64,000 bases of DNA from Apoda limacodes (GCA_946406115.1 OX291550.1:25644722-25708721), one strand, 5' to 3'. Shown: positions 27,701 to 35,714, counted from the stretch's first letter. A program made the numbers and translations. The notes: a model not told the origin generated them from the sequence alone.

Positions 27701-30700
27701 AGGAGGTGAATCAGTATTGATTTTGGATTTATTTAGCAATTTTTTACATGTCAAACAAAACTCAGCGGAATGTTTTGTGAAAATCAAAAGTAAAATTCGT
27801 TATTTTGTAAACTTTTAAGCTTTTATGCAAATGAAAACAGTGATTTTATTTAATTAACATTTATTTTTCTTGCAATTCCTATAAAAATAAAAATTATACC
27901 CTAAAATAATGTCTAATGACTATTAAATTACTTTGCAGACTGGACTTGTTGTGTTTCAGGATATGGAGAATATCTCTTAAAATAATATATGATAAGTTGC
28001 CAACATTCAATGTAGGTATATTGAATGTTGGCTGGAAGATAAAACATTTGGCTTACTGTATCAATGTTAAATATTCAGATAGGTGACGGAAGTACTTAGG
28101 TTACACAAAAAAAGTGAGAACTTTCTTTTTTCTTTTTAAAGAAGAGCTATTAAATTGCATCTTTTTATAGGAGGAAGTATGCGAAGTGGACTGCGGATGC
28201 AAAGATTCTAAGATGGGGCAGGCGGGTCCATGGGGCCCGTGGGGCTTGTGCCGTGGCGGGGCCCGTTCGCGCACGCGACAGTTGCTCGTTCCCCCAGGGC
28301 GGCCCTGTACCACTGCTTCTAGGTAAATAAAAAACTCTGATTAATGAGTACCACGTAAGTAAACAAAAACAACAAATACAAGTCAGACACGCGCACCGAG
28401 GCCCCAGCATCCCGTTTCGGACTTCCGAAGTCAAAATTATTTCACATCATAAAAAAATAAAACAGTTTTGACTAGTGCAAACAAACAACTTTCATAGGAC
28501 ACTCCACTTGCTGAAGTTAAAAAATCTTAAGGTTTTTCTTTAGATTTTAACACTTAATTTCCAAAAACTTTTAATTCATTCTTATTAAGACGCAGGCGAG
28601 CGATAGCCAGCGAAACTTCTTGAGCAGTCACTCAATATGCAAATCTTCCCTTCCCTTCTTTGGACATGGCTTAACCGATTGTCATGAATTTTACACAAAA
28701 GTGTAGCTAGTTTTTTTATAGTAACAAAGCTCGAATAAAAAAATTCGAACTAGAATTTAAAAGACACAGGGAAGAAAACCAATAACTATGGAATATAGTA
28801 AACGCTGTCAATAACGTTCATCTATAAATATTGCGTTGCACAGGATTTACATTTTTTCGAATCAGGCCAACTGTCATTTATTAGTACACATTTCCATAGA
28901 TAATGACCGGCACGACGCATTACCTGCCGCAACTTTCCAAATGCTGCCCACTTAAATTAAATTCTTCTGTCTGCTTCTTTATCGAAGTTGTTTCTATCTA
29001 GCGTATTTTTTTAAGATACTCTGCAACAACTTCGATTGGGACATTACCGACGGTCACTGGTCTCAAGTCAACGCGTGTATAAGACATTACTTTCGAATTG
29101 TCTACGTCCATCTTGATCATGTCCTCAGGTTCATCAGTTCTATTCTCCCACGCTGACGTTGTGGGGCGTGTGTTGGAGCGGCGGATATCGAAGCGTATTT
29201 GCTATTTGACTCGCTATTTATATATACTAGCTGGGATTATATTATTGTCATTAATTTTTTATAGATATGTAACTATTGAGTGGGAAAACTGTACTAACGA
29301 TGAAGAAACTCCGATCTCAAAAACTCCAAAGCGTCACGAAAGTTCTCCACCTTACATGTTCAACGACCAGAAATATTATGATGGTTACACAGGTAAGATA
29401 GGTACTTTTATGTTGAAGATGAGTAGTGGTGTGTTCTTAAAGTTCACAGCACAGCCGAAGCACGCATCACAAAGTCCAGTTATGCTCAGTTGTGGCCAAG
29501 GCTTAAATTAATTTAATGACGTTCTTTTTGTTGTGCCAGTCCGAAAGGAGAATGCTACTAAATGTATAGACCAAAAACACAGAGTCGATTAAAATAATTC
29601 ATGTATAGTGAGGTAGTGGAAAATCAGTATATCACAAACATGCTATTTGTTTTTGCCTTAACAATCCCTGAATCAAAAAAAAGAGTGAGAACTCGGGGTT
29701 CTGTGATTACATTACACTGTTTTTTGTTAGGAAATAAAAATGTTTTGCGCAGTTTCAACGGTGATGTCAGTCAGCTCATACCAGGCCACTGCTGGACATA
29801 GGCCTTTCTCAAAGAACGCCACCACACACGATCCTCCGCCTTTCTTATCCAGCTTTAGGTCAGCACGAATGGTGATATTATGGCGTGATAATAAGCAATT
29901 AGTAAGAATATACATAGTTTTTCACAATGACTTTTAGTTTTTAATAAAAATTCAAGGTAGGTTCTATAAATCTAAATCTATTAGAACGCTATCTAAAAAC
30001 TCATAATGTATGTATAATATGTTTTTGAGTGAACATGTCGCGAGCTTACTCGACCTCTTAATAAAAAATTATCTTCTAATCCCTCAATTTCTATTTGATT
30101 AGGATTTCTGAAGATTTCTATTTCATAGACTCCACTTCTTCTGATATGCTCGTAGCAGTACGAACGTGCCAACTTCACATGGTAAGTCCCTACAGAAAAC
30201 AAAATCAATTCTTCGTTGGTCAGCCTTGGGAAGTCATTTATATTGGTAAGATTGGCTTCCAGTCTTATAAATGCTACCCTTTGGCGATTCAAATGATTTG
30301 TATCAACATAATCAGCCAGTAGATTGGGTTTATGAATGGTTGTGTTAATTATTTCAATAAATGCTTTTGAATATAGGCTGTTACCATATGGTTGTTGTGT
30401 GTCGTTGATCAGGGCGGCGGCAATTCTAAAGTCGGTCATTCCATTAGTCGCTGTTTTGTTAAAATATGTGTGTCTAAAAATCTTAAAATCTCTTTTAAAG
30501 CGACCATTTATAGTTTCAATCACCCATCGGACTATAGTTATCAGTGTTTAACTGGGTTTCATTGCGATTTTTGGATGGTGAAGTATGTGCTTCGTAACCA
30601 CAGGTTTCCAAATCTGGTATGAAATCTCTAAATTTCCGATCTAAAACAAAGACGTTGCCCTCCTCTAATAACCACAAAATAGATGCTTCTTTATTAGGAC

Positions 30701-33018
30701 CATGGTGGTTATTAAGGACAAGTTTTATAATAGTGGCATCTGAAGTTGTAGCAGCATATGGACCAGTTACATCGATAATATATCCGTCAGCATACACTAG
30801 CAAGAATGGTTTTATAAAGTTCTTGAACTTATGCAAGCTGTAACTTAGCCTTTGAAATAAAAAGTTGGAACTTGTCTGAAGATATAGATATGTTCCATCA
30901 CAGATGATAACAGCTTTGTGATTGTCACCAAAAATGTGATTTGGTAATAATATATTCCTTCGAATAATTTCATCACGGGTAATATGGTCAAAACCTAAAT
31001 GCCGCGGGACATAATCTTGCAACAGACATGTCCTTACCAGCTTGATCTGCTTTTCGATATTCTGCCGAGACATACCAAAAACAGACCCTAATCTCACTCC
31101 AGGCTCGCCAGTCCGTATCTTGCTTCAATACACTGCTAAGTCATTATTAGGGGGGTAAGTTAATCGTAAATCGCAGGTTCGGTATCCGGTGTAAATAGCA
31201 GGTTGTCGTTATGAAAATAAAAATAATATTCAAAACAAAACAAACGGTCGCAACGAAAGCGAACGAAGAACTGTGTTGACGCAGGTAACTGAACAGCGGA
31301 GAGGGGCGAGGAGTGGTCCACCCGACTCTCGCTACCTGCTTGATAAGTGCTGTTTTTCTGCCTCTTTCTATCTCACAATTAAAGCTGTATTCTGTCTCTC
31401 TTTTACTAGTTTACAACAAAAACTCGTTATTAAACGCATTTTTTCAAAACAAATTGGGTATTTAGAATCTCCTATTGATGCTCTAATACACTAAGCATAA
31501 ATTATTTGAATCGAATCTGGATTATTTTGAAGCATTCTCCTTTAAATGAAACTTGATGAGTTATCTCTTTAGTTATGAATGTTCGGGTTTAAAAAGTTCG
31601 TTTCATTTTCAAATTTCACATTTAACCGCTCGAGCGCTCGAGCGGACGCATAAAAAATTGCGGGTCGCTAGCTGATGCTGCACTACAAGTACGATTTATC
31701 CCAAAGAAGCTTGTACAAGATAAGGTCGCATATCGTAGCAAGTCTCTACTCAGTATACTGACGTAAGCTTATTTAAAAATTAACAAAAACCTTAATTAAC
31801 TTAAATGTTGTAGCAATGTACTTAAGTACTGTATTGTTTTTTTTTTTGAATGAAACTTATTCATATTCTATTCTAATTCTTATCTATTACCTACAGTAGG
31901 CAACACATTACAGTACATCATTGTGATTTTGAACCGTTTGACGATTGATTATTATCTCGTTATCCTCGATTAAACTTATAATTTATAAACTTATCAGTTA
32001 TTATTAGTTAAATTACCCTGTTTTGGTAATTTTATTGGCTTGTTTTTAAATGAATCTGACAATGTAAATGTACAGTCGTAGTACCGAACCCAAAGAGTGC
32101 TAACGGTGCCCTATTACTAAAATAAACAAATTTGTGACTGTTTAATAGTCTAGACTTTTTCACTAGATGGCGCTGATACTGTAATTTAATATGGTAAAGG
32201 CTTAAGCCGGGATTGGCTAGTTTTTATTATTTGTTGTTATTTTTTAGAGCTCAGACTATAATCACTGCAAGTATAAAGCTTCCCTGTTATACTGTTTTTA
32301 CAATAGAGCAAAAACAACGAAAATCGTGGTGCTTGCCTGGAGACCCCCTTAAATTTATACTTTTTGATTATTTTATCATTTGTTAGGTAGTCCGCCATTA
32401 TTTGCAAAAAAAGTCAGGCTTCTGCCTGCTTCGGTCAGAAAAATAGAATCCAGACAGACAGCGTAGGCTTAATATTAGGGCCTTTTGAATACGGAACCCT
32501 AAAAACGTGATGAAAAATGCAAAACTTAAGCATCATCTTCTAATTAAGTTTATTTTTATAACCCTATGAATTCGTTTTACAAAAAGGCATTAATAATACA
32601 CACAATTTTATTATTTTATAACTTTATATAATATTTCTATTGTGAGCAATATTTTACGTTCTGTGTACAGAGGGCAGCAGTTCTCTTTTGGCCATTGTGT
32701 TGGCAGCGACTATCATTCTTAGCATCTATGGCACCTACATGCTCTACCGAGGACTGATCAGGTTTGTTATTAATTAATAAAAATATGGAAAATTGACATG
32801 ATGATTAAAAATAACACTTTTTCTATCATCATGTCAATACCTACGATTGTAGGTTGACATGATGATTGAAAATTATTCCTTATTTAATGATATTTTATAA
32901 TTTTGTAAATTAAACACCCAACATTTACATCATGTATTTTTTTTTATCAAAGTGTAACTTTTGACTATCTTCCAGGTGTGTTAGAAGCAGGAGGATGAAG
33001 ACCATTACAAAAGTGTAA
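6687..33018 (+). CDS. THSD7: THSD7A/B-like multi-TSP1 transmembrane protein (3' part, 27 exons)
   Basis: A cell-surface protein built of thrombospondin type-1 repeats. Vertebrate THSD7A/B are adhesion and guidance-type membrane proteins; the role here is inferred. The 27 exons join with matching phases into 1231 codons plus stop. About 18 modules alternate between two types, as in THSD7: a WxxxxWxxC...CGxGxxxRxVxC type and a DCxxxxWxxWxxC type. The block ending SDCILPPG before a CGEG motif matches vertebrate THSD7. After the last module come a roughly 43-residue polar linker, one transmembrane helix (GSSSLLAIVLAATIILSIYG) and a short basic tail ending TITKV. The signal peptide and first modules must lie upstream of the window, since vertebrate proteins have about 1600 residues. 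Introns hold many repeats. Most cysteines are kept; exceptions are noted per exon. ATTAAA (33348) and AATAAA (34112) are candidate polyadenylation signals. Confidence 0.92.
6836..7112 (+). mobile_element. LINE 3'-end fragment (family A)
   Basis: The frame reads FYHRTARHRLGIHSH and ends in IRFLTGRQRASDTPG. It is followed by the GCTTGTTTGCCACCTTAGTGGT tail shared with many other copies in the window (10050, 12033, 18868, 36751, 49107, 54950, 55505, 57236, 57866, 59775). Only the end of the reverse transcriptase ORF and the 3' tail are present. Confidence 0.8.
7143..7930. repeat. 141-bp tandem repeat, about 5.5 copies
   Basis: Unit starts (GGGATGCTACATTTTCTGAA) lie at 7285, 7426, 7567, 7708 and 7849, exactly 141 bp apart. 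A diverged first unit is at 7144 and a broken last unit ends by 7930. The inner copies look identical by eye, which points to recent expansion. Each unit contains TATTGTTTTACAGG, which resembles a splice acceptor. It lies in the intron between visible exons 1 and 2. Confidence 0.95.
7936..8055. mobile_element. MITE with CAGTGCAACAAACTT-type ends, copy 1
   Basis: About 120 bp, bounded by GTGCAACAAACTTTT on the left and AAGTTTGTTGCACTG on the right (inverted). A related copy lies at 24729-24827 and shares the inner GTAGTTTTGATTTTGAC block in the opposite sense. No coding sequence. Confidence 0.6.
8329..8436 (+). CDS. THSD7: THSD7-like exon 2
   Basis: Acceptor is a T-run then CAG; donor CAAC|GTTAGT. 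Phase 2 in and out. It contains LQRRQVQCRSSDGRFVEA, the CxxSDGRxxEA core of an odd-type module. The next exon supplies the Cys eight residues after DG, a spacing kept in modules of exons 5, 8, 18 and 20. Confidence 0.9.
8785..8965 (+). mobile_element. tRNA-derived SINE, copy 1
   Basis: A Pol III B-box-like GGGTTCGAGTCCC at 8840-8852 is followed by a TTTCGGCTTGAGACTGGG body and a TATGTATAATATGTATGTA tail. The same body and tail follow the B boxes at 11150-11370 and, reversed, 62030-62180. The left part does not fold into an intact tRNA, so I call it a SINE and not a tRNA gene. Confidence 0.6.
9620..10416 (+). repeat. Dispersed repeat, copy 2, carrying a 5S rRNA-like block
   Basis: It opens TTTAGGGTTCCATAGTC, has CTGTCCGTCTGTCTGTCTC, and closes with GGAACCCTCGGTGCGCAAGT then CTTGTCCGGTTG. 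Near 10251-10305 it carries GAAGTTAAGCAACGTCGGGC and a GGTCAGT-TTGGATG continuation, which resembles the internal control region of 5S rRNA. A family A LINE tail (10050-10175) is inserted in it. It shares internal sequence with the reversed copy at 53858-54914. Confidence 0.65.
10050..10175 (+). mobile_element. LINE 3'-end fragment (family A)
   Basis: It contains GTTATTAGATTTCTGAAGGG, GGCAACGCGCGAGTGATGCC and the GCTTGTTTAACACCTTAGTG tail. It lies inside the dispersed repeat at 9620-10416 and has an A-rich end near 10177-10187. Confidence 0.75.
10681..10826 (+). CDS. THSD7: THSD7-like exon 3
   Basis: Acceptor TTTTTATAG, donor CATG|GTATGG; phase 2 in, 1 out. It ends module 1 and starts an even-type module at CSLAEWLPWRPRLDGALM, then RTRRIRRLPH. 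The Cys normally found three residues after the second Trp of WxxW is absent (WLPWRPRLDG), so this module should lack one disulphide. Confidence 0.9.
11150..11370 (+). mobile_element. tRNA-derived SINE, copy 2
   Basis: AGTTGGCAGTGTGGCTGGCT is followed by the B-box-like GGGTTCGATTCCC at about 11198. Then come GTGTTTGTGGTTCAGTCTGG and a TATGTATGATATGTATGTAT tail. It is the plus-strand relative of the reversed copy at 62030-62180. Confidence 0.7.
11781..11909 (+). CDS. THSD7: THSD7-like exon 4
   Basis: Acceptor TCGATTTTAG, donor CCTG|GTGAGT; phase 1 in and out. It encodes GGGKECEVVEEVRPV (end of module 2, with the GGGxxC motif) and the start of the next odd-type module, HWTPGPWGQCRVAL. Confidence 0.9.
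12033..12160 (-). mobile_element. LINE 3'-end fragment (family A), minus
   Basis: GGTAGCAAACAAGCATACGG and GAGAAAACCTTCACAGGGAG, then CCAAGCGTTCG, are reversed family A sequence. It is cut at 12160, where a Helitron-like element begins, so the Helitron probably inserted into it. Confidence 0.65.
12161..12481 (+). mobile_element. Non-autonomous Helitron-like element
   Basis: It begins TCCTAATATTATAAATGCGA and contains GAAATTTGGTATGGAGATAG and a TTTTTATCCCG block. It ends AGCTAG before a T, matching the 5' TC and 3' CTAG rule of Helitrons. I recognise this sequence type as widespread in Lepidoptera. A related partial copy lies reversed at 17573-17843. Confidence 0.65.
12656..12861 (+). CDS. 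THSD7: THSD7-like exon 5, with acidic insert
   Basis: Acceptor CCAACTCAG, donor TGCGAA|GTTAGT; phase 1 in, 0 out. The first 26 residues are almost wholly Asp/Glu/Gly (VDSDDNDDADDGDG then YDEEEDDDEGG). After them come SCGGGVQRREATCVRADG and a PLPTLVEPCE end. The acidic stretch is a linker inserted inside module 3, between its WxxC and CGxG strands; vertebrate family members also have variable inserts at this point. The exon core is very GC-rich. Confidence 0.92.
13218..13323 (+). CDS. THSD7: THSD7-like exon 6
   Basis: Acceptor AAACACAG, donor ACGG|GTAAAA; phase 0 in, 1 out. It encodes VPCPRDCEVGEWGEWGAC, the canonical DCxxxxWxxWxxC opening of an even-type module whose Trp residues fit the C-mannosylation motif WxxW. 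Confidence 0.92.
13438..13646 (+). CDS. THSD7: THSD7-like exon 7
   Basis: Acceptor TTCAACACAG, donor GATGGG|GTACGT; phase 1 in, 0 out. It finishes module 4 (RRRRVLSAASGGGAPCPPP) and carries most of module 5 (ASWRALPWGPC, then CGPGRRSRELRCVGHDG). Confidence 0.93.
14352..14547 (+). CDS. THSD7: THSD7-like exon 8
   Basis: Acceptor ATATATAG, with a weak pyrimidine tract; donor CCTG|GTAAAA. Phase 0 in, 1 out. It begins KEAQRAWC, giving the family spacing DG plus eight to Cys, then ERCRIACPGDCVVSAWGSW and ACSSPC of module 6. The weak acceptor is justified by that spacing. Confidence 0.88.
15401..15555 (+). CDS. THSD7: THSD7-like exon 9
   Basis: Acceptor TACGTATTAG, donor CTGACG|GTGAGA; phase 1 in, 0 out. 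It ends module 6 (CPSEDQLIQQETCNNHAC) and starts module 7 (TYAWLATPWGSCQRRR). Confidence 0.9.
15817..15929 (+). CDS. THSD7: THSD7-like exon 10
   Basis: Acceptor TTCTTACAG, donor GCGTT|GTAAGA; phase 0 in, 2 out. It begins with an acidic stretch (EEDPFNESDEVEPC) and continues EGEMTRDVMCVQNNADV. The usual CGxG motif of the module is replaced by CIEEGEM. Confidence 0.88.
16188..16297 (+). CDS. THSD7: THSD7-like exon 11
   Basis: Acceptor GGTTGTTTAG, donor TGTG|GTAAGT; phase 2 in, 1 out. It ends module 7 (RRACTMRCRRGC) and starts module 8 with CRVEAWLPWSPCPDTC, close to the CxxTCG O-fucosylation site of TSP1 repeats except that Glu follows the last Cys. Confidence 0.9.
17034..17219 (+). CDS. THSD7: THSD7-like exon 12
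   Basis: Acceptor TGGTCGACAG, donor AGAA|GTAAGT; phase 1 in and out. It finishes module 8 (KQVRVRSVHGGPNC and SRECPVSRSC) and starts module 9 (ASWITGEWTTC, then RCGTGYRVR). Confidence 0.92.
17573..17843 (-). mobile_element. Helitron-like fragment, reversed
   Basis: It contains ATTCCCGCGGGAACTTTTGA and ends TTATAATATTAGTAGTATAG. This is the reverse of the Helitron-type sequence at 12161-12481. The 3' CTAG end is not kept. Confidence 0.55.
17947..18094 (+). CDS. THSD7: THSD7-like exon 13
   Basis: Acceptor CCTATAACAG, donor TTGAA|GTCAGT; phase 1 in, 2 out. It ends module 9 (SVWCGSNSHRVEAGAC, QSVAPCQVTC). It then enters an aberrant even-type module, DHDVIHLTCDVICSDPL, with no WxxW. Confidence 0.85.
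18563..18661 (+). CDS. THSD7: THSD7-like exon 14
   Basis: Acceptor TTGTTTCCAG, donor CTGG|GTAAAA; phase 2 in and out. It reads YLDASEPDIPKCTCKN and ends in SDCILPPG. The last block matches the SDCILPEG segment of vertebrate THSD7A, which fixes the alignment even though the module before it is degenerate. Confidence 0.88.
18868..18975 (-). mobile_element. LINE 3'-end fragment (family A), minus
   Basis: ACCACTAAGTTGGAAAACAA, GCTGATGGTAAGTGGTTGCA and GTGCGTTGCCGACCCTTCAT are reversed family A tail. It lies in the intron between exons 14 and 15. Confidence 0.7.
19376..19476 (+). CDS. THSD7: THSD7-like exon 15
   Basis: Acceptor ATCTCACTTAG, donor GACAG|GTAAAC; phase 2 in, 1 out. It encodes ECGEGRSLRAARCMVGG, the CGxG...C core of the module. 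Confidence 0.9.
19740..19920 (+). CDS. THSD7: THSD7-like exon 16
   Basis: Acceptor GATTATAACAG, donor ACTAG|GTAGAT; phase 1 in, 2 out. It ends the module with GTCSVRCARDC and opens the next even-type one, ALGPWGEWGPC, followed by FRFRT. Confidence 0.9.
20489..20650 (+). CDS. THSD7: THSD7-like exon 17
   Basis: Start chosen at CTAATCAG|AGAGG. This gives RTREVIEEGSGGGREC, the same length as RTRRIRRLPHGGGKEC of module 2. An alternative acceptor (CGCTCAG at 20419) is in phase but would add a hydrophobic run that no other module has. Donor GTTAC|GTGCGT; phase 2 out. It also contains RWILGEWAPC of the next module. Confidence 0.78.
20821..20971 (+). CDS. THSD7: THSD7-like exon 18
   Basis: Acceptor GGTGTACAG, donor GAACAG|GTACGC; phase 2 in, 0 out. 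It reads CVDATGKPLDDTVC and REAPCRAPCPADC. Then comes a textbook even-type opening, VLSTWSEWSPC. Confidence 0.93.
21634..21787 (+). CDS. THSD7: THSD7-like exon 19
   Basis: Acceptor TTAATGTAAAG (pyrimidine-poor), donor CTAG|GTAACT; phase 0 in, 1 out. It reads RRDRTRVILRPAAEGGAPC and then YSWHVAPWDDC of the next module. The frame leaves little choice of acceptor, because the upstream AG would add an in-frame stop. Confidence 0.85.
22485..22573 (+). CDS. THSD7: THSD7-like exon 20
   Basis: Acceptor TTTTTTTCAG, donor CCCA|GTAAGT; phase 1 in, 0 out. It reads PCGEGIKKRAVQCLRSDG and TFVNDTFC, a complete CGxGxxxRxVxC...DG core. Confidence 0.93.
23213..23355 (+). CDS. THSD7: THSD7-like exon 21
   Basis: Acceptor TTTATACAG, donor ACTAG|GTTAGT; phase 0 in, 2 out. 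It reads EIWCYVPCGVDC and the even-type opening ELGTWSEWDSTACSC, with one residue more than usual before the Cys. Confidence 0.9.
23356..25473. other. Long intron between THSD7-like exons 21 and 22
   Basis: Bases 23600-24010 are unusually GC-rich and read, on the plus strand, as an Arg-rich frame ending RVLVVSTWHAGNISLL; this could be a decayed LINE 5' region, which I cannot confirm. A MITE lies at 24729-24827. I recognised nothing else. Confidence 0.45.
24729..24827. mobile_element. MITE with CAGTGCAACAAACTT-type ends, copy 2
   Basis: CAGTGCAACAAACTTTTGCT on the left and AAAGTTTGTTTCAGTG on the right, about 100 bp. It shares ends and a middle block with 7936-8055. Confidence 0.55.
25474..25597 (+). 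CDS. THSD7: THSD7-like exon 22
   Basis: Acceptor TTTACATCCAG, donor GTGATG|GTATGA; phase 2 in, 0 out. It reads RVTVGVWPGRACG and EQRAPCPREPC, closing the module, then ALACRVM. Confidence 0.9.
25598..27077. other. Intron between THSD7-like exons 22 and 23
   Basis: It includes a probable RTE-type LINE scrap (26640-26690, with ATTCAACAGTGGACGTCTTC then CGGCTGATAT) and a GATGATGATGATAATGATC microsatellite at about 26946. No coding sequence recognised in the rest. Confidence 0.4.
27078..27245 (+). CDS. THSD7: THSD7-like exon 23
   Basis: Acceptor TTCTGTTTAG, donor TACCAG|GTCACT; phase 0 in and out. It reads GACGWGVKISRVRCEL, the CGxG core of the penultimate module, and WRCAPALPGRIIAPP. Confidence 0.92.
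28171..28322 (+). CDS. THSD7: THSD7-like exon 24
   Basis: Acceptor CTTTTTATAG, donor TCTAG|GTAAAT; phase 0 in, 2 out. It reads EEVCEVDCGCKDSKM and the last WxxW opening, AGPWGPWGLC, then RTRQLLVPPGRPC. Confidence 0.93.
29265..29392 (+). CDS. THSD7: THSD7-like exon 25 (juxtamembrane linker)
   Basis: Acceptor ATTTTTTATAG after a T-rich tract, donor TACACAG|GTAAGA; phase 2 in, 1 out. It reads YVTIEWENC (last module Cys), then a polar linker containing SKTPKRHESSPP and NDQKYYDGYT. The open frame begins earlier (29119), but the acceptor and phase show that only the part from 29265 is exon. Confidence 0.85.
29993..31130 (-). pseudogene. Harbinger/DDE_Tnp_4-type transposase, one frameshift
   Basis: Two overlapping frames form one transposase. 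The first (about 31130-30516) has an RTGEPGVRLGSVFGMSRQ helix-turn-helix-like region, the first catalytic Asp in VIICDGTYLYLQ, a GPYAATTSDATI block and the second Asp in VFVLDRKFRD. The second (30523-29993) continues with the acidic residue in VRWVIETINGRFKR. The frames differ by one base between roughly 30530 and 30560, so the protein is broken there and the element is no longer autonomous. The frame opens after a stop at about 31131, and the usual N-terminal zinc-finger region is not seen. Terminal repeats were not located. Family placement is from motifs, not from a search. Confidence 0.8.
32150..32506 (-). repeat. Dispersed repeat, reversed partial copy
   Basis: It ends with ATACGGAACCCTAAAAACG, contains TTATTATTTGTTGTTATTTT and a CAGACAGACAG block, and shares order with the copy at 53858-54914. 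Confidence 0.5.
32671..32761 (+). CDS. THSD7: THSD7-like exon 26 (transmembrane helix)
   Basis: Acceptor TGTGTACAG, donor ATCAG|GTTTGT; phase 1 in, 2 out. It encodes the only membrane span, LLAIVLAATIILSIYGTYML, followed by YRGLIR. Confidence 0.92.
32976..33018 (+). CDS. THSD7: THSD7-like exon 27 (cytoplasmic tail and stop)
   Basis: Acceptor ATCTTCCAG. It encodes CVRSRRMKTITKV and a TAA stop. The tail is basic next to the membrane, as expected for a type I protein, and the last three residues (TKV) fit a class I PDZ-binding end. Confidence 0.85.
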
Positions 33019-35714
33019 AACCTAATTAGGATTCCAAGATTGACGCTACAAATCGTACTTAACTGGAAGTTGCCAGATATTTTCTCCATTCTCTGGAACT
33101 GACATTCCATATTTTGTTAAATGTTAAATAACTTCTACCTTTGTGATTTATTATTTAGTAATGATCCTAAATTCTATTGTTAGACTATTGTTAAGTTTGT
33201 TATTACCAAAGGCAATGTTGATGTTTGACATCTAGCTATTTTAATTAATTTTGCTCATTTCTTGTTTTAGTTTTAGAATTTGAACTAAACTTACAATATT
33301 TATCTAACTTATACGTAAAGTATTTATGCTACATATTTTTTTAAATAATTAAAACATACTACGATAACAGTATTACCTATATAATATGTATTTAACAATA
33401 AGTCATATTTACTGATACAGTAATTAATTAATGATTAGTTGTGCTTATGCTTAAAGATAGTAATTTTACCGTTAATCTAAGTACAAGAGGAGACACTCCA
33501 CTATCCACCGATTGTCTTTAATAATTACTATATATATAATTACTATGTATGTATGGCCTTACAAAATTTCTGGGTGCAACAGTTCTTTTCGCGTTTATCA
33601 CATAACGTAATAATTAGTATTTCATCAGTGACATGAGGTTTTTTTATAGCGTCTCCTCAAGTGTGAACATAATAGCTCAATGCCTTTTACCCACGATTGC
33701 AAAGAATGACATAGAACCTATGAGCATGTATTTACTAATCATTAATTAATTATTTTTATTCAGATGGAATATATTAACATGTGTGTAGCCAGCAAACAGT
33801 CTGTCCGCAGGAGTGCTTCCATGTTTTTATGACGTGTATAATACTCGTAAATTAACGGTTTTTATATCTTCTATGAGCTAAATGTTTTAGTCAGGCTTTT
33901 GGATTGACAATATTTGTAACTAAAATTAGCAGGTGATGATGTAGCTCTTTGATAGACATAGTTTGGTCATGATTTGAAGTGTTTGTAGGATAGATTTTGT
34001 CCTATATGTATGACGTCATAGGTTCAAACAGACACAAGCTAAATCTTGAAAGCTTTTTTAACGAGAAAAATTTTTAAAACTTGTTTTTTTTTCTTTTATA
34101 CCAGTTCAGATAATAAAGAACATATCTACATATTTTTTTTATAAAAAAATATCTAAGCTTACATTTTAGTCACATATGAGGTGACCAAGTGAATATTTTT
34201 ATGGATTTTGGTAAAAAAAATTGTTAATTTAAATACTCATGTAGGTACTCACTAATTAATAAAAAAAGTTTCAATTTTTGTAACTGGAAAGAGTCGTAAT
34301 TTCTAGAAAGTCTTAATGACACTTGTGGAGAGCAGTATGCTCAGCGACCAAGTATGACGTCACACATCATGCAACATATCAGCGTTAAAATTAGAAGTCA
34401 TCTTTTATCGTATACCAATGTAATGCATCTATAAATGAGGAAGACAACAAAAACAGCCTACAAATACGTAATATTTTTGGGGGCTAATGTAACAAATTTA
34501 ATTAAATATTACTGATATTATTTAGGGTCCCGTAACTCATAAAGTAAAAACGGAATACTTATAGGAGTCTTACCAAATGCGATTTAATGTACTTAATCAA
34601 AAATAAATTACACACAACGATAAAGGAATATTTTTCGCATTATAAGGTTAATCTTCATAATATGTCGTCTGCAAAAGTAGGGGTTAATTTATTTAATGGA
34701 TAGCCTACAGAAGATAACATATTTATTTACCTGTTGCCTTCCTCATTACCCTTAGTTAAATGCATGACTATAATATGGTAATAAAAATCAGGCACTTAGG
34801 TACCTACAGCAAATAAATGTTCAGTTTTCATACATTTTTAACAAAACACTAATTTGTACACTTTTTGTTCCGATAAACAAAATAACAAAAGCTGAGATGG
34901 GATAGAAAACGAGGCACAACTCGATTCTAACAAAGATCGCTGTTCATGTACAACCAACTACATAGTTTCAAAATAAAGAACCTTTAACATGTTCATAGTA
35001 ATTATAGAAAAATATGTAAAATCTTCATACAAGGTATGTAACGCGGCTTCAATGTGTGCGTGCTTTGTATACATAAACACATCCCCGTATTTAAATAAGT
35101 TAAAAATGTATGAAAACTACGCAATGAAGTAGATGTAGCCTAAGTTCAAAAAAGAAGTTAAGAACGATTGGAATTGCGAAATGGGGCGGAACTTTTAAAT
35201 ATATCATCCGTGTAACGCTTTGGCGCACAATATATTACCTATAATTATATGATTAGATATAAGAAATATCATAACGAGAACATACCAATTTAAGGTAATC
35301 ATAGTTGTCTATAAAGGTTTTTGTAATTTTGCATTTAGCCCATGTATTGTGACAAGTAAGCACGTACTTAATTTTAATACCTTGTTATATAAGTCTTTTC
35401 TTCATTCATATATTTCTTTTCATTGCATCCTTTCTAAAAACAAGACTTTGTAAATTCTTTCCTCAGCAGAAATTTGGTTTCTTACAAAGGGTCTGATACA
35501 CAAATAAAGTAAAACAAAAAATAAATTTGAGAAACATTGATAAGCCTACGATTAAAGAAGAGAGTAAAATTAAAGCCCATACCTGCTAAACAAATAATCT
35601 ACGACACATAAAACAAACAGACTAATTCCAATACCTATTTAAATAGCAAAGATACAATATAATATAAATTTACAGATTAGTTTTGTGAATAAGTTTGTGT
35701 GACAAAATAAATAT

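Larger units (their letters stand above)
29393..32670. other. Long intron before the transmembrane exon
   Basis: It holds a Harbinger-like transposase remnant (29993-31130) and a reversed dispersed repeat (32150-32506). A scrap at about 29779-29810 (CATACCAGGCCACTGCTGGA) resembles common lepidopteran RTE LINE 3' sequence. Nothing else recognised. Confidence 0.55.

Noticed and set aside
29098..29391. ORF with an apparent signal-anchor helix (YILAGIILLSLIFY), which could be a type II membrane protein start
   Set aside because: The hydrophobic stretch covers an intron end (TTAATTTTTTATAG). Only 29265-29392 fits as exon, in exact phase with both THSD7 neighbours.
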